Assembly: GCA_026645745.1 (NCBI GenBank)
Contig: JAPKMU010000007.1
Coordinates: 1 to 33,049, forward strand
Direction of reading: 5' to 3'
DNA: 33,049 bases
From: Anaerolineae bacterium
GTDB lineage: Bacteria > Chloroflexota > Anaerolineae > Aggregatilineales > Phototrophicaceae
This document shows positions 1 through 8,115 of the stretch, piece by piece. A program made the translations under genes and the position numbers. Every line of letters begins with the position of its first letter. Within the stretch, counting starts at the first letter, position 1. The notes beneath the pieces were generated by a model. The model was not told the DNA's origin, made no database searches, and was given only the letters and a program-made list of their open reading frames with translations.

Positions 1-1178
1 CGCAGCGGGAATCCATGCCGCTGACGCAGGGGTTCACCCGCCCATGCGTGACACAACATCACGCGCTCATCTTCGTCGATCACGCTCAACGCGACGGTTT
101 CATCAAAGCCGTCCGCCGCGTAAATCTTGAGATGCGTCGCCCCTTCCGGTACGCCAACCTGCTCCAAGAAATACTGCATCGGCACGCCCGTCCACAGCGT
201 GGTGCTGATCAAGTCGCCGCCAATGCGGTTTGAGATGCACGACATGGTGATATAGGCATCCACCGAGGGCATCGCGCGGATTTCGTCCAGCGTGAGTTCG
301 CGGATCACTTCGTTCGCGCCGCTGACCTGATTGACCATCGGAAGGGTATAGCCTTCTTCAGCGATGGCGGGTGGCAGCGCACTGATATCGATGCGGTAAT
401 GCTGGTCAATCGGCGTTATTTCCGGGCGCGTTCCCGGCGCGGGTATGAGCGCATCATCCGCATTCGGGAGCGGCGTCGCATCGGGATCAGGCGTAGATGC
501 TGCCAGCGCGACCGATTCCGGTTCGCTGATACGCGTCTGCAAGAGCGCCCCCACACCCGCACCTGCCACCGTGATCACCGCCGCGCCTGCTCCCATCTGG
601 ATCAAGAACGAACGGCGGTCTAGGGATTCGATTTCGTAGCTGCCAGCAGCAGAGGAAGGAATGACACGCGCGAATGCCAGCGTATTCCAAGCCGCGCTGA
701 TGATGTATCCCCAGATCAGATGCAAGCCAAGCGTCCAAATCACGGACGCTGGATTCGTCGCGGTGATCGAACTGGGCACGGCAAGCCCGAACAACACCAC
801 CGGCAACCCCAAGCCCAAGCCGAGCAGTAATCCCGGAAGCAGAACATTCTTTTTCGTCTGTGTCCGGTTCATCACAGCAAAAAAGATCGCGGTCGAAACT
901 ACGCCGATCATGAAGAATGAGGCAATCGACAGCATGTGTTCCGCTACTTTTGCCGTTCCTGATGTCGGCAGCCCTAACGCGATGATGACGTTGACCATCG
1001 TATCAATGCCGAAAGTCAACACGTCTCCGCGCAGGTTACGCGCCACCCAATCCAACATTTCGAACGGGGGAAACGGCAGCATGATGAACGCGGTTCCAAC
1101 AAACATCAGAGCCAGCAGCGGCGCAGTCATCATCACGCCGATGAGCACCCCGGTTCCGATACTTGGCTTCTTTGTCAT
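1..1178 (-). CDS. Membrane-anchored sulfite-oxidase-type molybdopterin oxidoreductase (3' end beyond window)
   Basis: Partial gene of 392 visible codons; the C-terminus lies beyond base 1. The ATG at 1178 follows a GGAG about eight bases upstream. Residues 9-170 form about five hydrophobic helices. A Tat-like RR motif (residues 188-189, DRRSFLIQ) then precedes a sixth hydrophobic stretch (193-213) and a Pro/Asp-rich linker (220-255). From about residue 260 the sequence is typical of the SUOX-fold Moco domain: TMSCISNRIGG with the presumed Mo-ligating Cys314, then TLWTGVP, and HAWAGEPLRQRHGFPL at the visible end. The family transfers oxygen to or from small substrates outside the cytoplasm (sulfite oxidase, YedY/MsrP-like). 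The substrate cannot be told from this fragment. The internal RR motif suggests the last helix and Moco domain are exported through Tat after a polytopic anchor. It is transcribed away from the dipeptidase at 1307. Confidence 0.88.
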   Translation of the reverse strand, partial: MTKKPSIGTGVLIGVMMTAPLLALMFVGTAFIMLPFPPFEMLDWVARNLRGDVLTFGIDTMVNVIIALGLPTSGTAKVAEHMLSIASFFMIGVVSTAIFFAVMNRTQTKKNVLLPGLLLGLGLGLPVVLFGLAVPSSITATNPASVIWTLGLHLIWGYIISAAWNTLAFARVIPSSAAGSYEIESLDRRSFLIQMGAGAAVITVAGAGVGALLQTRISEPESVALAASTPDPDATPLPNADDALIPAPGTRPEITPIDQHYRIDISALPPAIAEEGYTLPMVNQVSGANEVIRELTLDEIRAMPSVDAYITMSCISNRIGGDLISTTLWTGVPMQYFLEQVGVPEGATHLKIYAADGFDETVALSVIDEDERVMLCHAWAGEPLRQRHGFPL

Positions 1179-1208
1179 TTTATTGCTCCAAACCCTCTCA
1201 TGAGTCAT

Positions 1209-1261
1209 AGTGAGTATTCACTGGTTTGGATGTTGTTGGCTTTATAGTTTTGTGAGTATTC
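1209..1261. promoter_or_regulatory. Repeated GTGAGTATTC boxes in a divergent promoter region
   Basis: The 128-base space between the molybdoenzyme (-) and the dipeptidase (+) holds the 10-mer GTGAGTATTC at 1210-1219 and again at 1252-1261. The copies are exactly 42 bases apart, about four helical turns. The first copy is part of a perfect inverted repeat, AGTGA-GTAT-TCACT (1209-1222). The layout is what one expects of a paired operator in a divergent promoter. No regulator is identified and no convincing -35/-10 pair was found. Confidence 0.4.
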
Positions 1262-1306
1262 TCCTAGAGTTTTCGTGCCTGATCTTATGGTCGAGGAAGA
1301 TTCGAC

Positions 1307-2398
1307 ATGTTTGTGCTTGATGCGCATCAAGATATTGCCATGAACGCCCTGTCATCGGGGCGCGATTACCGGGAACACACGATCCTCAAGCGCCGCCGCG
1401 AGGCTGGTACATCCATACCGGAGCAGGCGGGAATCGCCACAACAGGTCTACCTGACGCGCTGATCGGGCGAATTGCTATCGTCTTTGCCACCTTATTCGT
1501 AGAGCCGCACCGCATTCAAGAGCAGTATGGTGTGCAGGGGTTCAGCAACCAGACGTATAAAACACCGTCCGAGGCATACGCGCTGGCGATGAGCCAGATG
1601 GATTATTATCATCGTTTGGCAGATGAGGAACCGCGTATCCGTCTGCTGCGCCATCAATCAGACTTGGCGGCAGTGCTGGCGACTTGGGCGGACGATCAAC
1701 CCTTTGAAAAGCGGCTGCACGGCATGGCTGTTTTGATCGAGAACGGTGATTCGATCGTTGAGCCAAAGCAGTTTGAAGAATGGTATGAACGCGGCGTGCG
1801 CATCGTCGGTCCGGCTTGGGTTGGCACGCGCTACTGCGGCGGCACGAAAGAACCCGGTGGGCTTACGCGCTTGGGCGAAGAACTGCTCGATGTGATGGCG
1901 AATCTCAACGCGATTCTTGATTTGTCGCATATGGCAGAACAAGCCTACTACGAAGCACTTGACCGCTACAGCGGGTCAGAAATCATCGCCAGCCACAGCA
2001 ACCCGCGCAAATTCCGCGATACTGACCGCCAATTATCCGATGACATGATCCGCCGCCTTGCAGAACGTGACGGCGTGATTGGCATTGTGCCGTATAATAA
2101 CTTCCTCAGCGAAAAATGGGCGACCGGCGAACGCGCCCCCGGCACCGTTCCGTTCTCACTGGTGATTGATGCGATTGATCACATCTGCCAGATTACAGGG
2201 AGCGCGTCACACGTTGGCATCGGCAGCGATTACGACGGTGGTTTTGGCGCGGCGAGTATTCCCGAGGGTTTAGATTCAGTGAGCGATTTGATCACGATTG
2301 CCAACGGACTACGCGAACATGGATACAGCACCGGTGACATCGACCAGATCATGAGTGGTAATTTTCTGCGCAAACTCCGTCAGGCGCTCCCCGCCTAA
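1307..2398 (+). CDS. Peptidase family M19 membrane-type dipeptidase
   Basis: 363 residues, full length for the family. The ATG follows a GAGGAAG box about seven bases upstream. Conserved metal-site motifs are in order: DAHQD (His7, Asp9), Glu145 in VLIENGD, DLSH (His208) and ASHSN (His230), followed by GIGSDYDGG (304-312). These match the binuclear zinc ligands of renal dipeptidase-like enzymes, which cleave dipeptides, often with D- or dehydro-amino acids at the C-terminal side. There is no signal peptide, so it is probably cytoplasmic. The next gene starts 11 bases downstream, indicating co-transcription with a small membrane protein. Confidence 0.9.
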   Translation: MFVLDAHQDIAMNALSSGRDYREHTILKRRREAGTSIPEQAGIATTGLPDALIGRIAIVFATLFVEPHRIQEQYGVQGFSNQTYKTPSEAYALAMSQMDYYHRLADEEPRIRLLRHQSDLAAVLATWADDQPFEKRLHGMAVLIENGDSIVEPKQFEEWYERGVRIVGPAWVGTRYCGGTKEPGGLTRLGEELLDVMANLNAILDLSHMAEQAYYEALDRYSGSEIIASHSNPRKFRDTDRQLSDDMIRRLAERDGVIGIVPYNNFLSEKWATGERAPGTVPFSLVIDAIDHICQITGSASHVGIGSDYDGGFGAASIPEGLDSVSDLITIANGLREHGYSTGDIDQIMSGNFLRKLRQALPA

Positions 2399-2409
2399 GG
2401 GATCAATCA

Positions 2410-2883
2410 ATGAATAACAGCGGCGGAATACCCCAGTTTGGCATCGCGCTTGGCGCATTGGGAATCGTACTGGCATTTCTCGGTTTGTTCCCTGATGTGA
2501 CTGGTATTCCGACCGGTCAAGGATTCGGTGTCGTTCAGTTCGTCGCAATCATGATTGGCTTCAGCCTGCTGATGTTCGGCGCAGTGCTGTACGTCAAATG
2601 GACGTTTTACCTGAATAAGCAGCCGAATCTGATACAGGGGGTTGGACTGCGCCTCGCCATGACCGGAATCGTTATTTCGGGCATTGCAGGGTTTGCGGAC
2701 TTTCTTGGATTCGGGTCGCACAACCTCGCGGTCGCGCCGGAAGTCTTGCTTGGACCGATTCAGGCACTCGGCGTGATCGGCGGCTTCTTTATCGCAGCAC
2801 TAGGGATCATGATCTATGCCGCGACCGGAAAACCTTGGGAAGTTCCCGCGCCGCCAATCGAGAATAACGAACCTACCGCCTAG
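2410..2883 (+). CDS. Four-helix integral membrane protein of unknown function
   Basis: 157 residues with four clear hydrophobic helices at roughly 11-30, 38-60, 78-98 and 112-140, a short N-terminus and a polar Pro/Glu-rich C-terminal tail. No catalytic motif is recognisable. It begins 11 bases after the dipeptidase stop, and its ribosome-binding box (AAGGGAT) overlaps that stop, so the two are very likely translated from one message. The role is unknown. A membrane partner or transporter-like accessory for the dipeptidase is conceivable but not shown. Confidence 0.75.
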   Translation: MNNSGGIPQFGIALGALGIVLAFLGLFPDVTGIPTGQGFGVVQFVAIMIGFSLLMFGAVLYVKWTFYLNKQPNLIQGVGLRLAMTGIVISGIAGFADFLGFGSHNLAVAPEVLLGPIQALGVIGGFFIAALGIMIYAATGKPWEVPAPPIENNEPTA

Positions 2884-2941
2884 AGGCTGTTACCGTTTCT
2901 CCATTTTTCTCTGAGATTTGACCACTCATTAAGAACTAATA

Positions 2942-2971
2942 TTGGCTTAACCAGCGGCTATTCAGTACAAT
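2942..2971 (+). promoter_or_regulatory. Putative sigma-70-type promoter for the FAS1 gene
   Basis: TTGGCT (2942-2947) and TACAAT (2966-2971) are separated by 18 bases in the 172-base gap before the FAS1/DUF4397 gene. This would give a leader of about 78 bases ending in a strong AGGAGG box. Visual match only. Confidence 0.45.
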
Positions 2972-3055
2972 TAACTCTTGGATGAGACGTCCGTGTAGGA
3001 ACATTCTCATACGCGGCTGTATTTGTGTCACATCTATTCTTCAGGAGGCAATTTG

Positions 3056-4672
3056 ATGCGTAAGAGTGCGGCTTTAATTCTCGTGCTGCTCGCGTTGATC
3101 CTCGGCATGGTTCTTCCGGCGTTTGCCCAAGAGCGTCCGAGTATTCCCGAACTGCTCGCTAATGATGCTGATGGGCGTTTCACAACGCTGTTGGCAGCCG
3201 TTGAAGCGGCAGGTTTGGTCGACGCGTTGAGCGGCGAAGGTCCGTTCACGGTATTTGCTCCTACCAACGATGCTTTTGCGGCGTCGATGGAAGCGCTTGG
3301 CTTGGATCCAATGGCGGTTCTCGCCAATCCTGACCTGCTCACGCAGGTGCTCACCTATCATGTCGTTGAGGGTCGCTATTTCTTCCGCCAATTGACCAGC
3401 GGACCCACCTTGACCACGCTTCAGGGTGAAGAAGTTGACCTCGATTTGACGGATGGCGTCTTCACCATCGCTGGCGCGAACATTGGCGACGTCGATAACA
3501 TCGCCTCAAACGGCGTTGTCCATGTGATTGATGCGGTGATTCTGCCGCCGTCGGTTGCTGAAGCGCTGGCAGGCGCAGCAGCCCCCGAACCGACACCGGA
3601 ACCGACCGCCGCCCCGACGGGTCAGGCTCAGGTACGCCCGAGCATCGTCGAAACGCTGGCAAACGACGCTGACGGACGTTTTACGACCTTGGTCGCAGCG
3701 ATTGAGGCAGCGGGCTTGGTGGATGCGCTGAACGCCGAAGGTCCGTTCACGGTACTTGCGCCGACGAACGATGCCTTTGTGGCAATGCAGGAATTCCTCG
3801 GGCTGTCTGCAGAAGACGCGGTTAACCCGGAATTGTTGGCTGAAGTGCTGACTTATCATGTCCTGCCGGAACGACTGCTGTATCGCAATATCATCGGCGG
3901 ACGCACGGCAGCAACACTCAACGGTGCGGAAGTCACCTTCTATGAAGGCGCGGGCGGGCGACTGACAGTCAACGGCGCGACGATCAGCGACGTTGATAAC
4001 ATCGCTGGCAACGGCGTCATTCAGGTGCTTGACGGCGTTCTGATCCCGCCGGGTGTTGTTGAACCCGCGCACATTCGCGTTGCGCACTTCTCGCCGGATG
4101 CGCCCGCTGTGGACGTGTTCGTGAATAATGTGCTCAGCGGTGTGACGAACCTCGCTTACGGTTCGGTGACCTCGTGGATCGAAGTCCCGCCGAATCCGTC
4201 GCTCCGCATCGCGGTTGCCCCGACGGGCACATTCGATTATGTCATCGGTCCCGCTGATGTGACGCTCGCCCCCGGTTCGTGGACGACGATCGCAGCGGTC
4301 GGCAGCGCGGCGAACGGCACGATTGCTCCGGCTATCGTCGCGGAAGACTACAGCGCACTGGGTGAAGGCGAAGCACGGATCACCGTGTTCCACGCCATCG
4401 AAGGCGCACCTGCGGTCAACGTATTCGCCAATGGTTCGCTGCTGGTCAGCAACCTCGGCTTCCCCGGCACGCTCGATGACGGCACGAACGACGGTGCTTT
4501 CACCGTGACCGTTCCGGCTGGCACGTATAATCTGGCGGTTAATGCAGGCGGCGCACCGATCCTGACTCAGGATGGTGTGGATGTGGTCGCGGGAACGCAC
4601 TACTTCATCGCCGCTATCGGCACGGCAGACAGCCCCTCGCTCCTGATTCAATCGACCGGCGCTGGCGAGTAA
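3056..4672 (+). CDS. Exported protein with two fasciclin (FAS1) domains and DUF4397
   Basis: 538 residues. The ATG at 3056 is chosen because AGGAGG lies seven bases upstream and the protein then opens with a clean signal peptide (MRKSAALILV..., cleavage expected after AFA at about residue 24). An in-frame start 33 bases earlier would spoil the signal. FAS1 domain 1 is about residues 28-165 (FTVFAPTNDAF, LTYHVVEG, NGVVHVIDAVILPP). A Pro/Glu/Thr linker covers about 176-196. FAS1 domain 2 is about 197-332 with the same motifs. The rest is DUF4397-like, with two related units opening IRVAHFSPDAPAVDVFVNN and ARITVFHAIEGAPAVNVF. FAS1 domains mediate adhesion and matrix interactions, so a surface or extracellular adhesin is likely. 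A terminator follows 23 bases after the stop, so it is probably monocistronic. Confidence 0.9.
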   Translation: MRKSAALILVLLALILGMVLPAFAQERPSIPELLANDADGRFTTLLAAVEAAGLVDALSGEGPFTVFAPTNDAFAASMEALGLDPMAVLANPDLLTQVLTYHVVEGRYFFRQLTSGPTLTTLQGEEVDLDLTDGVFTIAGANIGDVDNIASNGVVHVIDAVILPPSVAEALAGAAAPEPTPEPTAAPTGQAQVRPSIVETLANDADGRFTTLVAAIEAAGLVDALNAEGPFTVLAPTNDAFVAMQEFLGLSAEDAVNPELLAEVLTYHVLPERLLYRNIIGGRTAATLNGAEVTFYEGAGGRLTVNGATISDVDNIAGNGVIQVLDGVLIPPGVVEPAHIRVAHFSPDAPAVDVFVNNVLSGVTNLAYGSVTSWIEVPPNPSLRIAVAPTGTFDYVIGPADVTLAPGSWTTIAAVGSAANGTIAPAIVAEDYSALGEGEARITVFHAIEGAPAVNVFANGSLLVSNLGFPGTLDDGTNDGAFTVTVPAGTYNLAVNAGGAPILTQDGVDVVAGTHYFIAAIGTADSPSLLIQSTGAGE

Positions 4673-4695
4673 TTTTTACAGCAACACAAACAAGA

Positions 4696-4730
4696 AAGGA
4701 TGGATCGTGATGATCCGTCCTTTTTTGTTT
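4696..4730 (+). terminator. Intrinsic terminator after the FAS1 gene
   Basis: AAGGATGGATC (4696-4706), loop GTGAT, GATCCGTCCTT (4712-4722; one T-G wobble), running into a T-rich tract. It is the first of three related hairpins (see 5368 and 6766). Confidence 0.9.
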
Positions 4731-4771
4731 GGAATAGGATATGTTGAATCCCACAGCGCAGGCATGCTCAA

Positions 4772-5365
4772 ATGAACCCCGCAGTTTCAGCATGGATAGA
4801 CCAACTCAATGAAGGAAGCTGGGTGGGGCGCACTCAAGCGGCAGAATCCTTGGGGAAAATCGGCAGCCCTCAAGCGATCAAAGCGCTTGAAGACTTATTT
4901 GTGAATTATCATTTTATGTCGCGGCATGATCACGCGTGCAATGATTTTTATTTTACAACGGCGCTCGTTCTCGCTGAGTTGGATCACTTTCATGCGTTTC
5001 GGATCGTGGTTGATGAGGATGCACCATTTGTCCGGTCGCGCGTCGTCACCGTGCTGAAGCGCGTAGGGCGTGATCGATCCATCGATGCGGCGATTCGCAT
5101 GCTGGGAAGCAGCAACCCGGGAGAGCGTTACTGGGCGGGTGAAGTCCTCTATGTGCTCAATGCTGTACGCGCAAGCGACGCCCTGCTAAAGGCGCAGCAC
5201 AAAGAAGCAGTATGGGATATTCGCCTCGCTTTGCTGCGCGCGTTGATTACGTGTGCAGATGAAGCGGCAGTGCCAACCCTTGAAGCTCTTTTACTTGACC
5301 AGCACAGGAGTATCCGGCAACTGGCACAGATGGCGCTGGAAAAGCTGCGCACTGCGGGAACATGA
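4772..5365 (+). CDS. HEAT-repeat protein
   Basis: 197 residues with no signal or membrane segment. Helical pairs typical of HEAT/PBS-lyase-like repeats are visible: WVGRTQAAESLGKIGSPQAIKALEDLF at the start, RSRVVTVLKRVGRDRSIDAAIRML in the middle, IRLALLRALI-CADEAAVPTLEALL and IRQLAQMALEKL at the end. Such alpha-solenoids bind proteins or phycobilin-type ligands; no specific partner is visible. It sits alone between two terminators. The Shine-Dalgarno match before the ATG is poor. Confidence 0.75.
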   Translation: MNPAVSAWIDQLNEGSWVGRTQAAESLGKIGSPQAIKALEDLFVNYHFMSRHDHACNDFYFTTALVLAELDHFHAFRIVVDEDAPFVRSRVVTVLKRVGRDRSIDAAIRMLGSSNPGERYWAGEVLYVLNAVRASDALLKAQHKEAVWDIRLALLRALITCADEAAVPTLEALLLDQHRSIRQLAQMALEKLRTAGT

Positions 5366-5367
5366 AC

Positions 5368-5400
5368 AAAAGGCGGATCGTGATGATCCGCCTTTTGTTT
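5368..5400 (+). terminator. Intrinsic terminator after the HEAT gene
   Basis: A perfect 12-bp stem, AAAAGGCGGATC (5368-5379) and GATCCGCCTTTT (5385-5396), with loop GTGAT, followed by GTTT. The loop and inner stem match the hairpin at 4696. Confidence 0.93.
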
Positions 5401-5539
5401 GTGCATTATGTAACCCTAAAAATGGGTATACACGTCATATTACCGCACTAATCTCGTCAATACGCGCCAATTTCTTCGCCTGTTTTCACACTTTAGTTGA
5501 CAGATAACCCTTTTAGTGTTTCACGATGCGACATGTACG

Positions 5540-5623
5540 ATATTCATCAGATGAATATTACGCGTGACATTGATGCTCTGGGCGTGTCTGCGGGTACACT
5601 GCGATTGATGTCCTTCAATCGCA
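5540..5623 (+). promoter_or_regulatory. Two palindromes upstream of the beta-propeller gene
   Basis: The 230-base space after the terminator holds no gene. ATATTCATC-A-GATGAATAT (5540-5558) is a perfect 9-base-arm palindrome. TGCGATTGA (5600-5608) and TCAATCGCA (5615-5623) form a second perfect 9-base inverted repeat with a 6-base spacer, ending 15 bases before the start codon and just ahead of the AAGGAAA box. A weak promoter (TTGATG 5570, TACACT 5595, spacer 19) overlaps. The first looks like an operator; the second could be an operator or an RNA hairpin in the leader. Confidence 0.4.
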
Positions 5624-5638
5624 CCAAGGAAACGCATC

Positions 5639-6742
5639 ATGTTTCAGACACGTGTGCCTAGGATGTTCGTTTTCGCTGCGGCGTTTACCCTCATCGGGCT
5701 TTTCTTCCTCGCACCTTACCCAACCCAGAGTCAAGATGATGACCCTGTGATCACCTTCACCCCATACCCCGAAAACCCCGTGTTCGTGCGGGGACTAGAT
5801 GAGGAGTGGGCTGGGGCTTGCGGTACGATGTTCGCGCCGCAGGTCGTTCAAGCCGAAGGCATGTTCTACATGTTTTATACCGGTTCGTGCGAACGGTTGG
5901 GTCGCCCGGCAGCAATCGGATACGCACAATCCACTGATGGGATTCAATGGACACCAGCCCCGAATAATCCGATTCTCGAACCGGATGGCAGCGGTTACGA
6001 CGCGATGTGTGTCTCGATCGGTGTGCCGGTGTATGAAAATGAACAGTGGATCATGTACTACGCCGGGAACTCTAATCCGTGCGCGGGTCCCGGTCAGCAC
6101 ATTGGACGCACGACAGCTGCATCACTCGACGGTGAATGGGTACGGGATGAAGAACCGCTTTTGGAAGCAGGTCAGCCCGGTGATTGGGACGAAGGGTTTA
6201 TCATGCCGCATGCCGTGATCCACACCGAAGAAGGCTATGTCATGTTTTACTCAGGGGGCAGCGAATTTCTGCTTCCGCTTCCCCGGCTGGTAGGCATGGC
6301 TACATCGGAGGACGGTCTCCACTGGACGAAGTACAACGATCCACAAACAAATGAAGCGGCGTATGCGAACAGCGATCCGATTCTTGAGATCAACGCCGAT
6401 GGAACAAGCCGGACTTTCTCCGCTTGGTCTTTGGATGTTGCAAAAACCGATCAAGGTTGGGAGATGATCTTTAGCAGTCCGTGTCCGAGAGCCGAAGCTG
6501 ACGTATGCCCAACGTTCATCGGCTATGCGACCAGTGAAGATGGTGTGCGCTGGCAGACATACCGGTCAGAAGAAGCGGCTGTCCTTACGCGGCAGGATGT
6601 GAACGAAGACTGGGCAAGCCACTGCATTTGTCACCCGTCTTTTATTCAGGTGGATGGAGAATACCGACTTTACTTTGTGGGCTGCACAGATGAGATGAAC
6701 GACTGCCAGATTGGATTGGCAACCGGAACGATCACCCGCTGA
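5639..6742 (+). CDS. Secreted five-bladed beta-propeller, glycoside hydrolase family 43/130-like
   Basis: 367 residues. An N-terminal hydrophobic signal (residues 9-27) ends near TQSQD. Repeating blade signatures are visible: MFYMFYTGS, IGYAQSTDGIQWTPAPNNPI, WIMYYAGNS, YVMFYSGGS, VGMATSEDGLHWTKY, IGYATSEDGVRWQTY and YRLYFVGC. This xMYYxG / G.A.S.DG..W pattern is typical of GH43/GH32/GH130-like five-bladed propellers that bind or cleave sugars. I cannot assign catalytic acids by eye, so activity is uncertain. Several Cys residues in the mature part may form disulfides outside the cell. The ATG at 5639 has AAGGAAA upstream; an in-frame ATG at 5663 is an alternative. A terminator follows directly. 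Confidence 0.75.
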   Translation: MFQTRVPRMFVFAAAFTLIGLFFLAPYPTQSQDDDPVITFTPYPENPVFVRGLDEEWAGACGTMFAPQVVQAEGMFYMFYTGSCERLGRPAAIGYAQSTDGIQWTPAPNNPILEPDGSGYDAMCVSIGVPVYENEQWIMYYAGNSNPCAGPGQHIGRTTAASLDGEWVRDEEPLLEAGQPGDWDEGFIMPHAVIHTEEGYVMFYSGGSEFLLPLPRLVGMATSEDGLHWTKYNDPQTNEAAYANSDPILEINADGTSRTFSAWSLDVAKTDQGWEMIFSSPCPRAEADVCPTFIGYATSEDGVRWQTYRSEEAAVLTRQDVNEDWASHCICHPSFIQVDGEYRLYFVGCTDEMNDCQIGLATGTITR

Positions 6743-6765
6743 TTAGAGCGGGGTGCAGGTTCAAC

Positions 6766-6796
6766 AAAAAGGCGGATCATTGTGATCCGCCTTTTT
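6766..6796 (+). terminator. Intrinsic terminator after the beta-propeller gene
   Basis: AAAAAGGCGGATCA (6766-6779) pairs with TGATCCGCCTTTTT (6783-6796) around a three-base loop. It has the same GGCGGATC/GATCCGCC core as the hairpin at 5368. Because the stem carries A- and T-runs at its ends it could also serve the oppositely oriented oxidase ending at 6837. Confidence 0.92.
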
Positions 6797-6836
6797 GCAT
6801 CTATGCTGTAAGCGCTCGGGCGCGAATTACCGAAGT

Positions 6837-7853
6837 CTATTCCTGAACAACCAGTACGGACACCATACCGAACATACCGTCACGCCCTTCAGCATGGCTG
6901 AGGATGTGGCAGTGGTACGCCCATGCACCGGGTTCGTCGCAGTCGATCAGAACGTCGAAGCGCTGACCGGGGGCGATATTGAGCGTGTCGCACCAATACG
7001 GCGTCGGGAGCATGAAGCCGTCCTGAGCGATGACAAGCTGCGGAATTCCGTGCAGGTGCATCGGGTGGATCATCAGACCTTCGTTCATGTAGCGCACGCG
7101 GATACGATCACCGAGGTGAGCGACAATCGGCTGCGTGTAGGGGAAGCCCTTGCCATTGAACGTGTAGCCAAGCGCAGAGTCGTTGAGGATCCAGACGTAA
7201 TCGGCATCAACCTGCGGTTCGCGGGAGGCATCGAGCGGGTCAACAATGAACGCGCCGAGCATACCGCGCGTATTCTGCTCCGCCGAATTGAAGTGGCTGT
7301 GGTACATGTGCGAACCGTAATTGCGCACGGTGAATTCATACGCCTGTGTTTCGCCGGGGTTCAGCGAAGGCTGGGTCACAAACGGCACACCGTCCACGTT
7401 GTTCGGGACGCGCAGCCCATGAAAGTGCACGTTGTGGGGTTGTGTCATTTCGTTGGTCACGACGATACGGACGGTATCGCCTTCGGTGACGCGGATCGTC
7501 GGTCCGGGAGCCATGCCGTTGTAGGTCATTGCAGGGAAGGTCATGCCAGCGCCAGTGTCCCAATCGACTTCTTGGCAAACAAGGTTAAACACCTTGACGT
7601 TGCCATCCATTTCCGGTTCCATCGGGGGACGCCAGAAATTCGGGTCGCTGCCGATACCCGCGAGGAAGATTTCGACGCCTTCCTCGTGGTGCGTGTTCAT
7701 CGTCTGCCAATCTTCGGTCTGCTGTGCATGGGGGCTGGCGATAGGCGCACGGGCAGGGCTGGCGGCATTCGCTTGACCAAGCTTAGCGACTGCACCTGCA
7801 CCAACAGCCCCGGCACCCACACCCATTAACTTAAGAAAATCACGACGCTGCAT
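6837..7853 (-). CDS. Two-domain multicopper oxidase, Tat-exported
   Basis: 338 residues with a Tat signal (MQRRDFLKLMGVGAGAVGAG). Domain 1 has HNVHFHG (140-146) and SHMYHSHF (181-188). Domain 2 has HPMHLHG (263-269) and HCHILSHAEGRDGM (314-327). The type 1 copper ligands are therefore His263, Cys315, His320 and Met327 in domain 2 only. Domain 1 has HSH where a type 1 site would need HCH. The remaining HxH pairs supply the trinuclear cluster, which in two-domain enzymes forms between subunits of a homotrimer. The length fits small laccase-like or nitrite-reductase-like enzymes that oxidise a donor and reduce oxygen (or nitrite) outside the membrane. AAGGGG lies upstream of the ATG. A dihaem cytochrome c is transcribed divergently and could be its redox partner. 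Confidence 0.92.
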   Translation of the reverse strand: MQRRDFLKLMGVGAGAVGAGAVAKLGQANAASPARAPIASPHAQQTEDWQTMNTHHEEGVEIFLAGIGSDPNFWRPPMEPEMDGNVKVFNLVCQEVDWDTGAGMTFPAMTYNGMAPGPTIRVTEGDTVRIVVTNEMTQPHNVHFHGLRVPNNVDGVPFVTQPSLNPGETQAYEFTVRNYGSHMYHSHFNSAEQNTRGMLGAFIVDPLDASREPQVDADYVWILNDSALGYTFNGKGFPYTQPIVAHLGDRIRVRYMNEGLMIHPMHLHGIPQLVIAQDGFMLPTPYWCDTLNIAPGQRFDVLIDCDEPGAWAYHCHILSHAEGRDGMFGMVSVLVVQE

Positions 7854-7924
7854 TGGAATTCCCCTTCATGTATTTTGAATTGGCTGCTGCTGCAGACAAG
7901 TCTAACTCAACATCTAAGCTATTG

Positions 7925-7952
7925 TCTATATGATTGCTTAGGCAACCTACAA
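7925..7952 (-). promoter_or_regulatory. Putative promoter of the multicopper oxidase
   Basis: On the minus strand, TTGTAG (7952-7947) and TATAGA (7930-7925) are 16 bases apart, about 72 bases upstream of the start codon. Visual match only. Confidence 0.35.
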
Positions 7953-7981
7953 CGCTTAGAGACAAAAGACATGTTTTTCAT

Positions 7982-8010
7982 GTGACATTTTTCACTATAG
8001 ACGTTATACT
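7982..8010 (+). promoter_or_regulatory. Putative promoter of the cytochrome c gene
   Basis: GTGACA (7982-7987) and TATACT (8005-8010) are 17 bases apart, about 105 bases upstream of the chosen ATG. It lies back to back with the oxidase promoter. Confidence 0.5.
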
Positions 8011-8115
8011 TGAGAGAAGATAATCTAGTGTGGTTTGCTCGGCGGCATACTCCACGAGCAGCGTGGTTTATGTCTGCCTGCATCGAATACGTTTATTGGG
8101 GGAATTCCACAAACT

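Noticed and set aside
3506..4651. Long open frame (381 codons) antisense to the FAS1/DUF4397 gene
   Set aside because: Composition bias of the FAS1 gene keeps the opposite frame open. No domain is seen and its Arg/Cys/His-rich content is atypical of real proteins.
6795..7829. Long open frame (344 codons) antisense to the multicopper oxidase
   Set aside because: It mirrors codons of a gene with unmistakable copper motifs, has no ribosome-binding site and reads as Arg/His/Val-rich low-information sequence.
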